Below, piece by piece: positions 12,801 through 21,000 of a stretch of DNA of 23,227 nt (its first letter is position 1; each line of letters begins with the position of its first letter). The notes below the pieces were generated by a model. The model saw only the letters and a program-made list of their open reading frames with translations. It made no database searches and was not told the DNA's origin. The translations under genes and the position numbers were made by a program. Location: the IMG/VR virus record IMGVR_UViG_3300020205_000652, positions 1 to 23,227 of that record. The stretch is one strand, 5' to 3'. This DNA comes from a virus.

Positions 12801-15534
12801 GCTTGGCAAAATTTTACTTCAGATAGCTGGCAATCCATTTGCTGGTTACCTGGCAAGAGTTTACCTTGCTGTTTTGCCATTGACAATGGCGATTCAGGCT
12901 CTTAACTTGCAAGCGCTCGTTCCAATGATTGCAAGTTTTGTTCGCGCAATACCAGCATTCATCGCCTATCAGGCAGCTTTGCTGCAGGGGGTTTCAGCAA
13001 ATAAATCATTGCAGTTGTCCATGGTTTTAACCGGGCAATCGGCTGGAATTACTGCGGGCAAGATAAGACTTGTTAGCGCAGCTCTTGGATCGTTGGCCGT
13101 CGGTGGAATAATTCTGGGCATTGGCGTATTGATTGAAAGATTTATGAGTCTTGGTGCAGCTATAGACGGCGTACATCAAGCCACAAAACAGACAGTCCAA
13201 GGCATTTCAAGCCTGGCTAACACCGGAGATGTTGGTGGATTAAAGAATATCTTGGCGGACACAAAGAAACAAGTGGAGACGTTTAAGGGTCTTCGTCAGT
13301 TTGTCGGTGGAGGATCGCTTGGCGCTCCGTCAAAGCGATTGACTCAGCCCGCAGCAAATCAAATGAAAGCTCTTGGATTAGAGCGATTTGTATCTAATGA
13401 TGTATTTGGAAAACCATATGTCAATGACTTTATAAATGCCTCAAAACTTATAGAGGAAAAGCTGAAAGGATTAGAGAAAGCCGCTGGGGCTGTTCAGAAA
13501 AAATTGCCATTAGCTGCCAAAATAGCTGAAAACATAAAGCAACAGGCTAAGAAAGCAAGTGATGCCATTACCCCCATTACTGGCGCTGGTGGAGACGAAG
13601 CATCGGCTAAACCTGCTGCTGCTCTTTATGAAAATCGAAGCCGTGTTGCAGATGATCTTTCAAAGATGCAAACCGCAGCGGATATAGAGCGTAAAACGGC
13701 AGTATTTGATTTTCAAGTAGATCGCATGAATACTTTCTACGACATGCAGGAAGCTCGCGAAAATAGTTTCCAAAAGGCCAGCATTCAATTCCAGCGGGAA
13801 ATGTTTAATATTGAAGTGCAAAGGCAGAAGGCCAACTTGAATGCACAAAATCAAATTACAAAAGCTCAAGGGAGTGTGGCTGGAGGAGGAGGTACTGCAG
13901 GCGCATATTTGCAAGGTGACATTGGGCCAACCAGCACTGGTCCGCATTTTGACGTAAAAAAAGTTGGTGGCGGTTACTTTGATCGCAAATTCCTGGACCA
14001 GTATGTTCAAGTGAATGGCAAGCCGCTGTCTAGCGGAACCACTGTTGGTGGCGGTACATTTGCCGCTCATCAAGGTCGTGACAGCAGTGGATGGGACTAT
14101 GCCTTTGGGGGTGGACGTCATGCTGCTACGTTGATGGGAGGCGCCCAGTGGCTTGAAGGTAAACCAACCGCTCACGGCGAGCAAAGGCGCTTCCAGATTC
14201 CCACTGGAGAACAGTTCCAATTTCTTCACGGCAAGTCGGAAGGCATTGGTGCCATTCCTCCCGGCAAGGTTGCAGCAAGTCAAGCGCGGGTAATGAAGGC
14301 TGAGCTTGCTACTAATATTGCAATCACCAAGCAACATGAAACTGCAACTCGTGCAGACGAAAAAGCATTACTTGATCAACAAGTTGCAATGCAAAAATAT
14401 GTCAGTTCAATTATGCCCATTGCCGAGCAGGAGCTGCAAATTCAACTGCTGCGAAAACGCAGCGAATTGACAAAATCCGGCATCAGTCAAGAGCAGATTG
14501 ACACGGAAATGCAAATCTTTGAGACGAGAACAAAGTCTGGCATTGCGCTGAAAGATTATACAAGGCTAATTGAGCAATACGAAAATGCAGTCACGACAGG
14601 AGAAGTAAAGCAAGGGTTTGCAACTAAAGCAATTGCTGGATTTAGGGCGGAAATAGATAAGATAAACAAGGGACTTCCGCTGACAGTAAAGCAAATCAAC
14701 GAGCTAGCGGAAGCCCAGTCAAACTTAAAAGTAGACGCAGCAGTTAAAGACTTGCAAAACCGATTGGAAATGGCAGGAGCATTTACTCCTGAAGACGAAA
14801 TGCGAGTACGGATTAAACAACAGTTCCCGAAGGCGTCTGAGTCCCAATTATCAGATTTATTCAAGAAAGAAAAAACTGCCATCGAGGCCGAAAAGCTCAA
14901 GGAGGATTTGGTTGGTATTGCCTCTTCCATCGGCACTGCTTTTGGCGATGCCTTTAAGGGCATCATCACCGGCTCAATGACTGCACAAGAAGCACTGGCT
15001 TCATTCTTCCAAAACCTAAGCAACTACTTTGCTGACATGGTGAGCAAGATGATTGCGGAATGGTTAAAGGTGGAAGCCATTAAGGGCCTTAAGTCGCTAC
15101 TGCCCAATCTATTTGGCGGTGGCGCGGGCTTTGCCTTCACTGGCGACTCTGGCTTAGGCGCTGTAGCTTTTGGCAGCGGCTTTCAAGTGCCAGGTTTTGA
15201 ATTTGCCAATGGTGGCATTGCTCCTAAAGGCTTCCAGGCCTTTGCTTCTGGAGGCATCGTCACAGGCCCCACGCTGGGCCTTGTAGGCGAAGGGCGTTAC
15301 AACGAGGCCGTGATTCCATTGCCCGATGGGAAGAGCGTTCCAGTGGATCTAGGAGGGGAAGGCGCTAGACTTGGCGGGAATGGTGGCGTATCAGTGGGTG
15401 AGATTAACATCACAGTCCAAAATACTGGCGACACGCTAAGTCCTGCTGCTCAAAAGCAAATTGCAGGGCAAGTGCAAGGTATAGTATTGGCAACAATGGC
15501 TGATCAGCGTCGCTCAGGTGGCTTACTACGATGA
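9853..15534 (+). CDS. Tail tape measure protein with beta-alpha repeats and an M23-like domain
   Basis: 1893 residues from ATG 9853, giving by the usual proportion (about 0.15 nm per residue) a tail near 280 nm. Residues 1-255 are a tandem array of beta-strand/helix units (27-35 residues each). A Gly/Pro-rich linker lies at about 640-675. Residues about 685-935 match the tape-measure domain seen in many phages (FQKSNQFILDTVDKYNIPIQSARDGFTKLYASM, QLGDVIPGALSIMAKAANM). Hydrophobic stretches are at about 994-1040 and 1077-1098, suited to DNA passage through the inner membrane. Around 1355-1470 is an M23-like metallopeptidase-type segment (TSTGPHFDV, HQGRD, FLHG). The C-terminus carries FASGGIVTGPTLGLVGEGRYNEAVIPL, common at tape measure ends. 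It overlaps the next gene by ATGA. Confidence 0.92.
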   Translation: MAAAELKLQVGLDLAFFRQQLAQLGSVAVGYQLPINIKFDRLGIQQELNRLATNINRRKYKLEVATNIQKEIEAAGKLDTALSNLQGKEIGIKVTGTLGKIAPKDATKIRNDLAEAVAGGTGKKILVDVSVRENAIGEELRAVRKALNEKITPKNGKILVAASIRSGITNEEAKEFRESVKRKVGNIIVNVTGSADQLRAKEAKSIRTSLYQSIISNGGKIKIPATLTIADSEVAAFQKAVNSKFAGITVKVKAEIEEIQGGKTQAQIEKEAMAGWQRIQEVGAARMSGGSSDPARRESLRQSLSGRDIGELRSIGEQLGVKGARRYSNVRNLIEKIVADASIEMIKKYLDPQAVMRNPDRSGLGKVLDTFARGVFHMLGMDPAAMMAAQRQKLLPPSISWPASAATPPSYQGKPGTMLPGAPAPTLIGGAPGPFGLLPRTTRAGAMGDMMRMLSQGAGEESPGVLAKTTKARIDEIINKYLRVVEVQVGKSFDIPFELKKQLNTFSYLVQALRDAETRTAQMQMPTTKAIGGTAFGSQKYLPTALGDETKKVLRDAAHAFLRVMREEMRKVVYQVNVQDLGQAINRQAMLPGQAKAPLMLPAAGGTTPRNQMPLHAVSTGAYVGQPGFMQAPSIPPPMGGGGAPPAPPSPPSGGRGGFGSFGGFGGAMPNLSLPGAGLVKEVGDQFGYAAQQVLLFGTTYKALAFLTDFPSKVGEAVAQLQSFRNTLQAITPNADEFQKSNQFILDTVDKYNIPIQSARDGFTKLYASMKPAGFSGEQIQKLFLGISKASATLGLSSDKVDRVTYAFSQMASKGQLMSEEVSGQLGDVIPGALSIMAKAANMDIKTFKKAMEDGVFVGKAFTDVMSNVPIVLEQRFGKGAEGAAKTFQGQMNAMATATQMLYESFVPVGDLFTSKIVAPFTKGLQILADGFNAFFSGAATKTAGGSALFQELEKLRPTFKGIADNIKQLLPVLQSFATTALGLGKILLQIAGNPFAGYLARVYLAVLPLTMAIQALNLQALVPMIASFVRAIPAFIAYQAALLQGVSANKSLQLSMVLTGQSAGITAGKIRLVSAALGSLAVGGIILGIGVLIERFMSLGAAIDGVHQATKQTVQGISSLANTGDVGGLKNILADTKKQVETFKGLRQFVGGGSLGAPSKRLTQPAANQMKALGLERFVSNDVFGKPYVNDFINASKLIEEKLKGLEKAAGAVQKKLPLAAKIAENIKQQAKKASDAITPITGAGGDEASAKPAAALYENRSRVADDLSKMQTAADIERKTAVFDFQVDRMNTFYDMQEARENSFQKASIQFQREMFNIEVQRQKANLNAQNQITKAQGSVAGGGGTAGAYLQGDIGPTSTGPHFDVKKVGGGYFDRKFLDQYVQVNGKPLSSGTTVGGGTFAAHQGRDSSGWDYAFGGGRHAATLMGGAQWLEGKPTAHGEQRRFQIPTGEQFQFLHGKSEGIGAIPPGKVAASQARVMKAELATNIAITKQHETATRADEKALLDQQVAMQKYVSSIMPIAEQELQIQLLRKRSELTKSGISQEQIDTEMQIFETRTKSGIALKDYTRLIEQYENAVTTGEVKQGFATKAIAGFRAEIDKINKGLPLTVKQINELAEAQSNLKVDAAVKDLQNRLEMAGAFTPEDEMRVRIKQQFPKASESQLSDLFKKEKTAIEAEKLKEDLVGIASSIGTAFGDAFKGIITGSMTAQEALASFFQNLSNYFADMVSKMIAEWLKVEAIKGLKSLLPNLFGGGAGFAFTGDSGLGAVAFGSGFQVPGFEFANGGIAPKGFQAFASGGIVTGPTLGLVGEGRYNEAVIPLPDGKSVPVDLGGEGARLGGNGGVSVGEINITVQNTGDTLSPAAQKQIAGQVQGIVLATMADQRRSGGLLR

Positions 15535-16055
15535 CTGCATTCATCACGCTGAACAATGTGCCTATTGCCATTGATTCAAAAGTAAAGCGTTCTGTAAGAT
15601 CGCAACGCACCCAATTTGGCGATGGTTACAGTCAAGTGTTGGCTGATGGGCTTAACGCACAGTTGGAAATATGGAGCTGTAGCACGAGGCCTCTTTCTGA
15701 AAATGAAGTGTATGGCATCGAATCATTTCTGCTGCGGCAGAAGGGACAGCCAATTCAATGGTCGCCGCCAAACTCCACCAAGAGCTTTACGGGACAGTTT
15801 GAAGCTGGAGTGCTGGAACTAGGCTACAACGACCTTGCCTCGTTAATACTTACTGGCTACTCCAGACCTGGCAACTACACTGCTAATTTATCCACTGGTC
15901 GCCTTGCTTCTGTTACCATTGCAAATCTAGTGGATGTGGGAATTTCCCTTGTTCTCAACCCTAGGAGCTACATCATTGAAGATGGCTGGGAATTTTCATT
16001 CCTAGGTGATGATTACTTTCAGCTAGGCTTCGCCCTGCGTCAGGTGTATGTATGA
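15531..16055 (+). CDS. M: Minor tail protein, lambda gpM family
   Basis: 174 residues from ATG 15531, overlapping the tape measure stop (ATGA). Near the N-terminus is RSQRTQFGDGYSQV, the R.Q..FGDGYSQ signature of the Phage_min_tail (lambda gpM) family; the rest is beta-rich with an aromatic DGWEFSFLGDDYFQLGFALRQVYV end. In lambda, gpM joins the tail tip between tape measure and gpL. Position matches exactly. It ends at TGA 16053-16055, overlapping the next start by 4 bases. Length is slightly longer than lambda gpM. Confidence 0.88.
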   Translation: MTAFITLNNVPIAIDSKVKRSVRSQRTQFGDGYSQVLADGLNAQLEIWSCSTRPLSENEVYGIESFLLRQKGQPIQWSPPNSTKSFTGQFEAGVLELGYNDLASLILTGYSRPGNYTANLSTGRLASVTIANLVDVGISLVLNPRSYIIEDGWEFSFLGDDYFQLGFALRQVYV

Positions 16056-16759
16056 CACAGCAATCACCAATAGCCCAGACACTTAAAACTGTTACGGCTG
16101 AAATCATTGATCTGTTTACGCTGGATATTACAGTGCTGCTACCTCCTGGCAGCATGGATCAAGCCATCTATCGTTTCTGTAATTGGACGCAAGTCGGCGG
16201 TGCTGATGTGGTGTATCAAGGCAACACTTACATTGCTCTTCCAATGCAAGCAGAAGGCTTCAGTCTCACTGGTTCCGGCCAGTTGGCACGGCCTACGATC
16301 ACCTTCAGCAACATCGGCTTGGCCATCAGCGGCCTCACCAACACCTACGATGACTTTGTAGGCGCCACGATCAGCCGCCTGCGCACAATGACCACCTACC
16401 TAGACGGAGCCCCTGCAGCCGATCCTGACGCCTACTGGGGGCCTGATGAATGGATTGTTGAACAGAAGTCTTCCGAGAACAAGCTTGCCATTAGCTTTCA
16501 GCTTGCCGTGCCCTTTGATCTAGAAGGTCAAACGCTTCCAGGGCGGCGCTTACTGCGTGAACAGTGCCAATGGATTTATCGTGGTGCCATCGGCTGTCAA
16601 TACACTGGCGCTTCCTATTGGAACGTCAATGACATATCAGTGGGTACGCTCGCTCAAGACGTATGTGGCAAGCGACTTAGCAGTTGTCAGTTACGATTTG
16701 GCAGTGGTTCTCGCCTTCCATTTGGCGGCTTTCCTGGCCTGCGAGATACACAGGGATAA
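16052..16759 (+). CDS. L: Minor tail protein, lambda gpL family (Fe-S tail tip)
   Basis: 235 residues from ATG 16052 (ATGA overlap with the previous gene). The N-terminal half is beta-rich, with FCNWTQVGGADVVYQGNTYIALPMQAEG, the canonical gpL opening of this family. Four cysteines in the C-terminal half, C172, C182, C205 and C212 (EQCQW, IGCQY, DVCGKR, SSCQLRFG), and the RLPFGGFPG ending match gpL, whose C-terminal domain coordinates an iron-sulfur cluster in lambda-like phages. Here the cluster is predicted from the cysteine pattern. It lies in the distal tail tip, before K. It is near the usual 232 residues of lambda L. Confidence 0.92.
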   Translation: MTQQSPIAQTLKTVTAEIIDLFTLDITVLLPPGSMDQAIYRFCNWTQVGGADVVYQGNTYIALPMQAEGFSLTGSGQLARPTITFSNIGLAISGLTNTYDDFVGATISRLRTMTTYLDGAPAADPDAYWGPDEWIVEQKSSENKLAISFQLAVPFDLEGQTLPGRRLLREQCQWIYRGAIGCQYTGASYWNVNDISVGTLAQDVCGKRLSSCQLRFGSGSRLPFGGFPGLRDTQG

Positions 16760-16762
16760 ATC

Positions 16763-17479
16763 ATGACACTCAGCACCTTCGCTACTTCCATTACTGCCGA
16801 GCAATCAGCAGAAATTCGTCGGCTATCAGAGCAGGCTTTCCCAAAGGAAGCTTGTGGTTTCATTCGCGCTGATGGCACAATTAGCGAATGCACCAATCAA
16901 AGCACTATTGAAGATCAATTCATTATTGCCGCTAGTGATTACGATGATGATGCCTTGGCTGTTTGGCATAGTCATGCTAATCTCGCTCGTTTCAGCGCAG
17001 CAGACATCAAAGCATGCAAGCAACTTGGCCTGCCTTTTGTCATGTGGGATTGTGGCAGTTCACAACTCTTCTTTCTCAGTGCAAGTCAAGACATAGGCTT
17101 AATTGGTCGTCCATGGAACTATGGCATCTACGATTGCTATGCAGCAGTGCGTGATTGGTACTATCAACAATTTGGCTGGGAGCTTGGTGATTATGACCGC
17201 CAGTATGAAGGCGAATGGTCCACTCGTGGCTTCACGCATTTTGAAGACAATTTCAAGGCTGAAGGCTTCTTGCAACTTGCACCAAATGAGCCCGTGCAAC
17301 GTGGCGACGCCATCTTATTTCGCATTAGGAATGATGTCACTGCTAATCATGTGGCCGTGATAGAGGATCCAAGTGCTAACATGTTATTTCAGCAGTTAGT
17401 AGGACGACTGTCAGGGTTGTCTCCCTATTCGTCTTACTTCCGAGAGAATACCACCAAGATCCTGAGGAGAACCGTTTAA
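16763..17479 (+). CDS. K: Tail tip peptidase, lambda gpK-like (JAMM plus NlpC/P60)
   Basis: 238 residues from ATG 16763. The N-terminal half is a JAMM (Mov34/MPN) metallopeptidase: Glu29, then HSH at residues 69-71, Ser78 and Asp81 in HSHANLARFSAAD, giving the H-x-H-x7-S-x2-D motif. The C-terminal half is NlpC/P60: YDCYAAVRDWY with catalytic Cys125, and RGDAILFRIRNDVTANHVAVIED with His196. Such proteins cut the peptidoglycan peptide stem or process tail proteins during entry and assembly. Both active-site sets are intact, so activity is likely, but the substrate is inferred. It overlaps the next gene by one base (TAATG). Length matches lambda gpK, 199-240 residues. Confidence 0.93.
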   Translation: MTLSTFATSITAEQSAEIRRLSEQAFPKEACGFIRADGTISECTNQSTIEDQFIIAASDYDDDALAVWHSHANLARFSAADIKACKQLGLPFVMWDCGSSQLFFLSASQDIGLIGRPWNYGIYDCYAAVRDWYYQQFGWELGDYDRQYEGEWSTRGFTHFEDNFKAEGFLQLAPNEPVQRGDAILFRIRNDVTANHVAVIEDPSANMLFQQLVGRLSGLSPYSSYFRENTTKILRRTV

Positions 17480-18057
17480 TGGTTACCATTCGATTGCTTG
17501 GTGAAGCTGGCCGTCGTTTTGGACGGAAATTCACGCTTGATGTGAAGAATGCAGCGGAAGCAGTAAGGGCTCTTTGCGTTCAAATGCCAGCCATGCGTCA
17601 ATACTTGCTTGATAGCAGTGACAATGGCATCCTTTGGCGAGTGGTGACAGAAGATCCTCTCGGGCTAGACGAAGAAGGTTTACTCAGTCCATGCAGCAAG
17701 CGCGTGGTACTGGCCCCTCAGCCAGCAGGGCGCGGCAGTGTGGGACGCATTATCCTTGGCGTCGCATTGATTGCAGGAGCCTTCATAATTGGTCAGCCAT
17801 GGCTGGGAAAATTTGCCTTTAATCTATTCGTTGGTGTGGGCACTTCCATGGTCTTAGGAGGCATAGCACAATTGCTTACGCCAACGCCAGCGACAACCGC
17901 CTCTCGATCCAGAGAAGAACAGCAAAATAGTTTTACTTTTGACAAAAGTAATGCCAACACTATACAAGGTAGTGTTGTTCCAGTGTTGTATGGTGAGCGT
18001 ATTATTGGTTCATTGCCCGTGCTTTCCTTTAGTATTGAGCTGCAAAATTCACTATGA
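17479..18057 (+). CDS. I: Tail assembly protein, lambda gpI family
   Basis: 192 residues from ATG 17479, sharing one base with the previous TAA. It has a beta-grasp-like N-terminal part (MVTIRLLGEAGRRFGRKFTLDVKNAAEAVRAL), then a hydrophobic central region of two segments (ILGVALIAGAFIIG and FVGVGTSMVLGGIAQLL) and an ending read as VVPVLYGERIIGSLPVLS, the common gpI sequence. Lambda gpI aids tip assembly but is not itself in the mature tail; this is family knowledge. The order K-I-J supports the assignment. It overlaps J by 4 bases (ATGA). Confidence 0.9.
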   Translation: MVTIRLLGEAGRRFGRKFTLDVKNAAEAVRALCVQMPAMRQYLLDSSDNGILWRVVTEDPLGLDEEGLLSPCSKRVVLAPQPAGRGSVGRIILGVALIAGAFIIGQPWLGKFAFNLFVGVGTSMVLGGIAQLLTPTPATTASRSREEQQNSFTFDKSNANTIQGSVVPVLYGERIIGSLPVLSFSIELQNSL

Positions 18058-21000
18058 CATCCCCTGCTTTTCCCATTGAAATCATTGGTGCTGGTGGTGG
18101 TGAAACCAGCAAGGACGGTGGTGGTGGTGGACAAAGCCGCACGCCAGTAGAAGCAACGAACAACTTATTTTCAGTTGCTTTTGCCAAGACTGTCTTTGCC
18201 GTGTCGGAAGGAGAAATAGAAGGTTTCCCAAATAGTGCCACGAAAGACATCTATCTAGATGGCACTGCAATTCAACGTAGTGATGGCACCTATAACTTTG
18301 AAAATGTAACCCTCGATTATCGCACTGGTACAGACGAAACCCAAACACCAATGCTGGGTTTCTCCACTGCTGAAAATGTGGTTGGCGTTAATACGCAAGT
18401 AACACAGAATGTAGGGCCTGTTACGCGAGTAATTAGTGACACGGACATTGAGCGTGTAAGGGTGATTATTAACCATCCTGCGTTGCAATCAACTGACACA
18501 AGCAATGGTGATGTCAACCCTACAGGTGTTGCCTATCGCATTGCCCTCTCCACCAATGGCGGGCCATTCGTCACGCAAGCTGAACCCACCGTAAGTGGCA
18601 AATCAAGCGGTCAATTCCAGCGAGCTTATGAATTTGACCTGCCTGGCAGTGGACCATGGGAAGTGAGAGTGAGTCGGCTAACGGCAGATAGCAGCAGTTC
18701 GTACTTGCAAAATACCATTGAATGGCAAGCATACACTGAAATTATTGACGAGAAATTTGCCTACCCCAACACGGCACTTCTAGGCGTAAGAGTGGATGCT
18801 CGCCAGTTTAATAGCATCCCAGACGTGACCATGCGGGTGCGCGGCAGGCGAGTGCAAATTCCATCAAACTACAATCCTACCACTCGCGCATACACTGGTC
18901 TATGGGACGGAACGTTTATCACTGCATGGACCAATAACCCTGCTTGGATTTTCCGTGATATTATCGTCAACAATAGATTTGGCGTTAGGCGATTTGCTAG
19001 TGCCGTAGATATTGACAAATGGTATCTCTATACAATTTCACAATACTGTGATGAACTAGTGCCAAATGGCATTGGCGGCACTGAACCACGTTTCACTTGC
19101 AATGTGTTTTTACAAAATGAAGGTGGCGTCTTTGAGGTGATCAATGCTCTTGCTTCAGTGTTTCGTGGCTTGGTTTATTACAGCGAGAATAAGCTCTACT
19201 TAACGCAAGATCGGGCGCAAGTGCCTGTGCAGCAATTTAGCGAAGCCAATGTCATTCAAGGCGTGGGTGAAGATGGCACTGTCACTGAACCATGCTTTAA
19301 TTATGTGGGCACTGCTAAGACTGCACGAAAGTCAGTTTGCATTGCTAGTTGGGACGACCCAAATCAAAACTATAGCAGCGTTGTTGAATACCTGCAAGAT
19401 GACTACTTGCTGGAGCGTTTTGGTTACAACCCAATTGACTTGCGCCTCATGGGCGTTACCACTCGCGGGCAAGCACTAAGAGCAGCAAAGCATACGCTAT
19501 TCTCCAACCGCTATGAAACTGAGAAAGTTAGCTTTCGCGTGGCAGCAGAAGGCCTTGCGTGCAGCGTTGGTGAACTCATCCAAATTGCCGATCCATTGAA
19601 ACAAGGACAACGCCTTGGCGGCAGGGTGAAGGCCATTGATGCGCCAAACAACCGCATTACGCTTGATGCCGTGTTGAGCCTCAACCCGGCTATTGCCTAC
19701 ACGCTTAGCCTTGTTATTCCCGATGGCGAAACAATAGTAAATCCTGATGGTAGCACTACTACGCAGCCAAAGTTGCAAGTGTTGAATGTTATAGATTACA
19801 GTACATTGTCTGGCGCCAGTGAACTGCGCACGTTAATTGCAGAAAATGAAGACTTCTTAATTGCTCAGAATAATGACAATCTCACTGGCTTCATTGTTCA
19901 AGACGATGCAGCCAATACTGTCATTCGGACTAATGGCATTATCACTACACAACCGGGAGCAATATGGGTGTTGGAGTGGGAAGATTTGAACGCTGCCTTG
20001 TATCGCATTGTTGGCATTAGCGAAGTGGAGCCCCTCATTTATCAAATTGAAGCCCTTCAAAGCAACCAAAGCAAGTTTGCCTATGTAGACAATGATCTGC
20101 CTGTTGTGGTGCCGAAGGATCGGTTTACCATTCGTGATGCCAATCCACCAACGTCGCTGACGGCGCAATTGGTTTATAACAATGGTCGCACGCAAATTAT
20201 TGCCGACTGGGTGGCACCCACTTACAACGGCTACGATGACTTGCAAGTTAATCGCTACCGCTACCAATATCGCCTTGTAAATTCTGAACAATGGTCCGAT
20301 GCTTTTGAAACGGCATACACTGATAGCGCCATTTCATTGCCAGATCACATTTATGGCAATGCCTATCAACTAAGGGTGGCAAGTCGCAATCGTCTGGGGC
20401 AGCAGTCTGACTGGCTGGCTGCTGACGTGGCAGCTTTTGAGGCACTGCCCGACCTCAGCGATGCCACTTACAACGCTGTCGTCAGACATGCCAACCAGCC
20501 CGATGGCACGCAACTGTTGATCGTTAGTGCTGGCTCTTGCCCATTGCCTGAGCGCATCACTGGCTATCGCATTTGGGCCTTTCCGACTAACGTACCGACT
20601 GTCATTCCAGGCGTCAAGGAGCCCGATGCTGATGGCTGGTACTTCTTGAGTGAAATTCCTCTCACTGGTTACTATACCATTGCATTTCATGCCCCAGGCG
20701 ATTGGCAACTGCGCGTAGCTTTTACCAGTGCAATTTTTGGTGAAACACCGTCTGACTATATTTATGACACAATAGCTCGCAATGAAATTGTTCCTCCAGT
20801 GCCAGGAAACTTCACTGTTGTGCAAAACATCAATAGCCATAGCAAGCGCTTTAGCTGGCAGCTTCCGCTTAGCACCTATGGCAGTTGGGATCAAGGCGTG
20901 GTGTCTGATGTGGTGTCCTATCAAGTGAGATTTAAGCAAGGGGCATTGGTCGATGGTGATGCTGCCTTAACTTGGGAGCAAGGCCTTGATTTGTTCTCTG

